A DNA stretch of 64,000 nt, from assembly GCA_043228905.1 (NCBI GenBank), contig JBHGNT010000001.1:31682001-31746000 (forward strand), written 5' to 3'. The translations under genes and the position numbers were made by a program. Every line of letters begins with the position of its first letter. Within the stretch, counting starts at the first letter, position 1. Shown here piece after piece: positions 58,709 to 64,000 of this stretch. The notes below the pieces were generated by a model, which saw only the letters and a program-made list of their open reading frames with translations, did no database searches and was not told the DNA's origin. Origin of the DNA: Azolla caroliniana. Its lineage: Eukaryota > Polypodiophyta.

Positions 58709-60780
58709 CTAGAGGAAGCACGGTCGTGCACCAAGACTCATTTCCTTGATATCCTCAACAAGCTTGTTCAAACTAGACCTCGAATACCCAATCTCCATTG
58801 CATGTCTAGCTTCTTCTTTCATCTCCAATATCCTTTTCCTCACCTTTTCTCCCTCTGGTTTATGCATCAATGTATTGATAGCTTTTGTCACCAAGCCCTT
58901 CTTAACCTCAACCTTGCTCTTTCCTACATCCATGGGAATGGCCACATTCCAATCTATGAGACACTTCAAGTTTGTGTTTTGCTCAGCCCCACGAGGGCAC
59001 CCAATGAATGGTTTCCCATTCCAAAGGGACTCCAGTATGGAGTTCCACCCACAATGAGTGAGGAATCCTCCAATTGCATCATGCTCTAGAACATCGAGTT
59101 GGGGTGCCCACGAGGTTACTCTACCCCTCTCTTTAGTCCTAAGAAGGAAACCCGTCGGCAATACACTCGAAGTATCATTACCCATTGCTAAATCCGGACG
59201 AATCACAAGCAAGAATGGTTGCTGGCTATCCTCAAGACCAAGGGCCAACTCATGGATCTCCTCAACTGAAAGCTTGGCATAGCTCCCAAAGGATACATAG
59301 ATAACTGATGAGTTAGTTTGCTTGTCGAGCCATTCAAGGCACCCATCATCCTCCGAATGTGGGCTTGCCCTCTTGTATCCTTTCAAAAGTAATGGACCGA
59401 TGGGGTCAATAGGTATCCCCTCCTGCCGCAAAGCATTCACAATATCCTTTTCCCATTCGTATACGGAATGCACAATGACTCGTTGGGCCTCCTTTCCTCG
59501 CGCACATGATTCCTGAATGAATTTGAAAGTAAACGGTGATATGGGATAGGCTAAGTCGTAAAAGAAATCACAAATTTTCCACAAGCCGAGTCCGGGTAAA
59601 GGGTCGAAATATGTGTCACCACAAGCACCTGCGGAAAAAACCAAGGAAGCCTCTCATTAGGTAACTTCTCTTATAACAAATTCATGTACATTGGAGGAAT
59701 TTTACTCTGGTGAACCATACCCCATGACCATTCTATTAATGTTAGCATTGACCATTAAAATTTAGTTATATTCAAGATTCCTTGGAATGATTAAACTATG
59801 TAGGCATATGGGCTCCTAAAAATATAAATGTGCTCCTCGAATAAGGTACAAGGATGTGGCATTGCATTGCCAAATCCTCTACGTAAGACCTATCTCTTGT
59901 GTTGGACATCTCCTTGCATTGATTACTCGGTCTACGGAAAGACAAACAATGTGGCCATTAATTGTTGCATTACATAGAATTGTCCCTCGGTATAGCGTCT
60001 TGGGTCGCTTTGTATAAGACCCATCCGAGATCTCCACTATTACATAACTCTAACCAATGTATCTGCCATTGCTAGCTACACATGTATGGCATCCCGGGCC
60101 TCTCTATGTGAGAGACTAACTATCTCTTGTTGTAGCCGCTTCACATGGCATGCATGGCCTATGCTTCCAAGAGAAACAAAATAAAAAACCAGACGTCCTC
60201 AACAAAGACACTCAAATGAATATGTTGGTTGACATGAAGAACTGAATGAACTACCTGGCTTCACAGGAAGTTGACCATTGGCAAGTAATCGAGGAGCATA
60301 GAAGCCCATGGCATAGCTAGTGACAGAAGAGGCCCAAAACTCAATCCTTGGTATGTTGAATTTGTTAGCCACATCTTGAGTCCAAGTCAAGAAACTATTA
60401 GAGATGATACAACAAGGAGGAAGAACATGAGAAGCACCATCTTTACTCTCACAAACGTTAAAAAGCTTATGTAAGAGCTCTTCTAGCTTCAGCATTAGGA
60501 GAGGGAAGGAGTCCACAAACATCTGAAAAGATGGGATGATAGGTGCACCCTTGTCCATTGGATCTGGTAGATCTTGGATTACCTCAACTTTGATGCCTTC
60601 GCCGAGGATTGCGCTCGTAAGGTTATTGGTACTATTGTCGAAGAGGGACATGATTCGTGCGGTGTAGATTAAGGTTATGTCTAGATCTCCTGAAGAGGCC
60701 AGATGGGTAGCCAAGAGACCCATAGGGTTGATATGGCCAAGTGCGGGGAAAGGAAACATGAGAACATGTGGTTTGCTCAT
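58709..60780 (-). CDS. UDP-glycosyltransferase, copy 1 (complete)
   Basis: Family-1 plant glycosyltransferase that moves a sugar from a UDP-sugar to a small acceptor in the cytosol. Two exons join in phase: 60255-60780 and 58709-59628 (1,446 nt, 481 aa). The N-terminal domain starts MSKPHVLMFPFPALGHINPM; its His is the usual catalytic base. The C-terminal domain carries a full 44-residue PSPG box (349-392) from WAPQLDVL through HCGWNSILESLWNGKPF to AEQ. The last residue, Gln392, usually goes with UDP-glucose. One intron near the domain middle is common in plant UGTs. The acceptor cannot be read from sequence. A GAA tract lies right before the start. The neighbour at 63013 is a tandem duplicate with about 29 differences in 306 aligned residues of exon 2. 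Confidence 0.95.
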
Positions 60781-61539
60781 GATTTTGGTCTCCCTCTTCT
60801 TCTTCTTCTTCTTCTTCTTCTTCTTCTTCTTCTTGCTTGCTTGTTGCTTATATGCAGTGGTGGTAGTGCTAGATATAATGGCATACGTTTTATTGTAATG
60901 CTAAATAAAGATGTGATTAATTGCTCTGAAGAGAGAGTAATGTGAAATACATAAATGCCATTGCAAAGAAAGTTTTAAGCCATTGCTTAAGAGCCTACTC
61001 TGAGATCGTTGTAGGTGGAATCATCTAAATGCTTAAAAAGTTGTGCCCCATGGGCCATAAGATATGTACCCGCTTGTCTCACAACCACTTCTTCATGAAC
61101 CACAAAACACTTATCTCCATGTCTTCAAAACCATACTAATGAATCGATGAATAGGATATGTCACGTTGCCTTTATGTTTTCAAAGTCGAGTCCCCACACA
61201 CATTATATAGTATGCTTATATGACTTTTGGCAACTTTTTCACTTTTGCCAAATTGGAATGTTGGAAGCTTCTAAAGGACTGATCAAAGCTTCTGCATTGG
61301 GAAAGTAAATCGAGAAAGCTTCTACATTTGGGTGTACATACTATATATATACAAAAACATGAGGTAAAACTTTGAAATATAATGGTTCATTTTTACTTGA
61401 ACCAACTTTGATTAATTGATACCTTCTCAAAAGTGGTACGTACATTTAACATAAACCCTTCTGATATTCGAGCCATTTCGAACGGCTCAGTTCATGTGAG
61501 TAATAGGGATCTAATTTGAGGGAGAGAGAGAAAGAAAGC
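60781..61539. other. UGT copy 1 upstream region
   Basis: Promoter side of the minus-strand UGT. No further gene. The boundary of the duplication with 57010 onward falls near 61500-61560. Confidence 0.5.
60796..60834 (-). repeat. (GAA)n tract just before the UGT start codon
   Basis: About thirteen CTT units on the plus strand, so AAG/GAA on the sense strand, ending 15 bases before the ATG at 60780. Confidence 0.95.
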
Positions 61540-63012
61540 AAGCAAATAAAAAATACAGTGTGCTAAGATCAAAATGCGGACTCTGTGTGTGTGTGCGTGC
61601 GCGCATATTAGAGCGTTGGTGATTGGCCATGGTGAAGACATGTCATGGAGAACTTGATCTCTTCTCGAGTACACATTAAAAAGAGAGAGTACTCTTCTCC
61701 TTTAGACTCACTAGTTTTCCTCCGGCCACTGCTTGGCCAAAACATTCATGTGGTCGCGTGGACATGCATGTTCCTCCTTGTGTCCATGAGTCGACACGTG
61801 CCTCCAATGAAGCGATTGATCTTCAATCATCAACCATGTGAGTACCCTCAAATTTATTAGGTTTTGGTCAACACCCAACCAATTTCTATAATCTCGCCCT
61901 CATCCCTCACTTATGTATGTTGTCTTAGTAGCAATAGAGTAAAGAGTATTGGGATACTTACCGATAGTAGATTGGCAAGAGTCTAGTTCATGGCTTGACG
62001 TTAATTGATATAAGCGAAACTACATCCGGATAACATAACGCTTTGATATGGATTATGATATACAATTTCATTATAGAGTGCATTTAATTTATACACGCTA
62101 CATTGGATATCTCTTTTGGTTCTATTAGCTCCTTCTCCACGATATGGAATAGACGTGCCTCACATGCGGAACATATACCAACGGTAGCTCCCAACAAAAG
62201 TACCATATGATTATGATTGGTTGTTGAGAAAAACAAATGGAACATCAACAAATGGGTGTAGTGGAATAATCAAGGCTAATTGTTTAATAATGTTGAACCC
62301 ATATCATAGCACACCTATTCTTTTAGCAATTTAGCTTTTCGGGTATATAGTGAACAACTCAAAACCGTTCATAGCAATATGTAAGGATCCAATCCATGTC
62401 TCACATAAGTAAAAAGTAGAAACTAACAACTTGGTTGGATGCTTAAGTGTTCGAGGCTTAATAATGTAGAAATAGATTGATTACATTACGTTGCCTTTCT
62501 TTTTCGTCTAACAAGGGCCTGGCAAAAAAGACAAAGCTACTCACGTTCTTATGTGTATCCACTAAAATGATTGAAACTCCAAGCTCCAAAAAAACACCCC
62601 CTTCATTTTGAATACTGGTAAATCTAATGACCCTTTTGACTATTTCATGAACTTTCTAAGCATCGAGGCTTAAGGATGTAGAAATAGATTGATTACATTA
62701 CGTTGAGTTTCTCTTCCATTTAACGAGGGCCCAACAAAAAAAGACAAAGCTACTCATGTTCTTATGTGTATCCACTAAAATGATTGAAACTCCAAGCTCC
62801 AAAAAAACACCCCTTTCATTTTGAATACTAACAACAAAATCGAGAGCTTTAAACCAATAACTTTATAGAGCTCTAGTTTCATATTCGGATGACACCCATG
62901 TGCAATGGAATCCATCTTTACATTTTGAGTAAGATATGATCCCACCAACATTCCCATTTCATTGTAATTTCCAATTCATCCTAACCAAAACCAATATTGA
63001 TCTAACTTTGAC
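61540..63012. repeat. Downstream flank of UGT copy 2, second copy of 57010-58708
   Basis: Colinear with 57010-58708 except for indels. It includes an extra internal duplication at about 62463-62829, absent from the first copy. Confidence 0.85.
62463..62829. repeat. Internal duplication of about 210 bp beside UGT copy 2
   Basis: TGTAGAAATAGATTGATTAC occurs at about 62465 and 62677. Both copies run to TTCATTTTGAATACT, with the shared stretch ATGTGTATCCACTAAAATGA inside. The matching place beside copy 1 (58351-58530) has it once. Confidence 0.85.
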
Positions 63013-63932
63013 CTAGAGGAAGCACGGCTGTGCACCAAGACTCATTTCCTTGATATCTTCGACAAGCTTGTTCAAACTAGACCTCGAATACCCAATCTCC
63101 ATTGCGCGTCTAGCTTCTTCTTTCATCTTCAATATCCTTTTCCTCACTTTTTCTCCCTCCGATGTATGCATCAATGTATTGATGGCTTTTGTAACCAAGC
63201 CCTTCTTAAGCTCAACTGCACTCTTTCCTACATCCATGGGAATGGCCACATTCCAATCTATGAGACACTTCAAGTTTGTGTTTTGCTCAGCCGCACGAGG
63301 GCACCCGATGAATGGTTTCCCATTCCAAAGGGACTCCAATATGGAGTTCCACCCACAATGAGTGAGGAATCCTCCAATTGCATCATGCGCAAGAACATCG
63401 AGTTGGGGTGCCCACGCAGTTACTCTACCCCTCGCTTTAGTCCTAAGAAGGAAACCCAATGGTAACACACTCGAAATGTCCTTACCAGATGCTAAATCGG
63501 GACGAATCACAAGCAAGAATGGTTGCAGGCTATCCTCAAGGCCTAGGACCAGCTCATGGATCTCTTCAAGTGAAAGCTTGACATTGCTCCCAAAGGATAC
63601 ATAGATAACTGATGAGTTAGTTTGCTTGTCGAGCCATTCAAGGCACCCATCATCCTCCGAATGTGGGCTTGCCCTCTTGTATCCTTCCAAAAGTAACGGA
63701 CCGATGGGATCAATAGGTATCCCCTCCAGCCGCAAAACATTTACAATATCCTTTTCCCATTCGTATACGGAATGCACAATGACTCGTTGGGCCTCCTTTC
63801 CCCGTGCACATGATTCGTGAATGAATCTGAAAAAGAATGGTGATCTGGGATAGGTTAAGTCGTAAAAGAAATCGCAAATTTTCCACGAGCCGAGTCCAGG
63901 TAAGGGGTCAAAATATGTGTCACCACAAGCAC
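63013..63932 (-). CDS. UDP-glycosyltransferase, copy 2, second exon (first exon beyond right edge)
   Basis: This 920-nt exon has the same length, acceptor position and phase as exon 2 of copy 1 and is fully open. The PSPG box is intact (WAPQLDVLAHDAIGGF to RAAEQ). Changes against copy 1 cluster in the first 60 residues of the exon (for example AYPISPFTF versus TYPRSPFFF) and around the PSPG box (EHDA to AHDA, RGAEQ to RAAEQ). The former could alter the acceptor pocket. Sequence after the acceptor (63933-64000) is the intron, also alike in the two copies. Exon 1 should start about 1.1 kb beyond the window if the copies are colinear. Confidence 0.93.
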
Positions 63933-64000
63933 CTGAGAAAAAAGCAAGGAAGCATCTCATCAGGTAGCGTCTCTTCTAACAAATTCGCGCGCATTGGAGG

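Noticed and set aside
1-64000. CRISPR arrays, operons, Shine-Dalgarno sites, tRNA or rRNA genes
   Set aside because: The window is plant nuclear DNA; none of these were seen.

Overview
This is eukaryotic nuclear DNA from a land plant. The evidence is many-exon genes with GT-AG and some GC-AG introns, plant-type gene families (a DYW RNA-editing protein, PSPG-box glycosyltransferases, plant SC35 and PRP38), a Ty1/copia LTR element, AT-rich spacers and a short TTTAGGG run. I cannot name the species. The style of the LINE and copia proteins and of the DYW protein makes me lean weakly to a fern or other seed-free vascular plant.

Layout. (1) 1-15.36 kb, minus: the first 30 recognisable exons (about 1,489 codons) of a VPS13 bridge-like lipid-transfer protein; its 3' part lies beyond the left edge. 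Its intron 5 (about 4.96 kb) is packed with transposon debris: an almost perfect 174-bp tandem duplication, an LTR-like block, two related LINE fragments, a TATA/telo-box promoter-like block and a 204-bp tandem duplication. (2) 16.5-20.7 kb: AT-rich spacer. (3) 20.8-23.7 kb, plus: SC35/SRSF2-type SR splicing factor, 7 coding exons, 297 aa. (4) 27.6-30.9 kb, minus: metaxin, 6 exons, 339 aa. (5) 32.48-37.96 kb, minus: a complete young Ty1/copia element with TSD, LTRs, PBS and PPT, whose single gag-pol frame is broken by just two stop codons. (6) 39.2-40.5 kb, minus: an intronless DYW-domain protein with no PPR repeats. (7) 42.4-45.3 kb, minus: PRP38A-type spliceosomal protein, 8 exons, 427 aa. 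(8) 47.3-55.1 kb, minus: PUS3/Deg1-type tRNA pseudouridine synthase, 14 exons, with one reading-frame problem at an A7 run. (9) 57.0-64.0 kb: a tandem duplication of a two-exon UDP-glycosyltransferase gene with its flanks; the second copy runs off the right edge.

Four of the seven kinds of protein gene here act on RNA (SC35, PRP38A, DYW editing factor, PUS3). VPS13 and metaxin act at organelle membranes, and the UGTs act in specialised metabolism. Nothing suggests co-transcription. Exon coordinates were derived by hand from splice sites, reading phase and family knowledge; no alignment was run.
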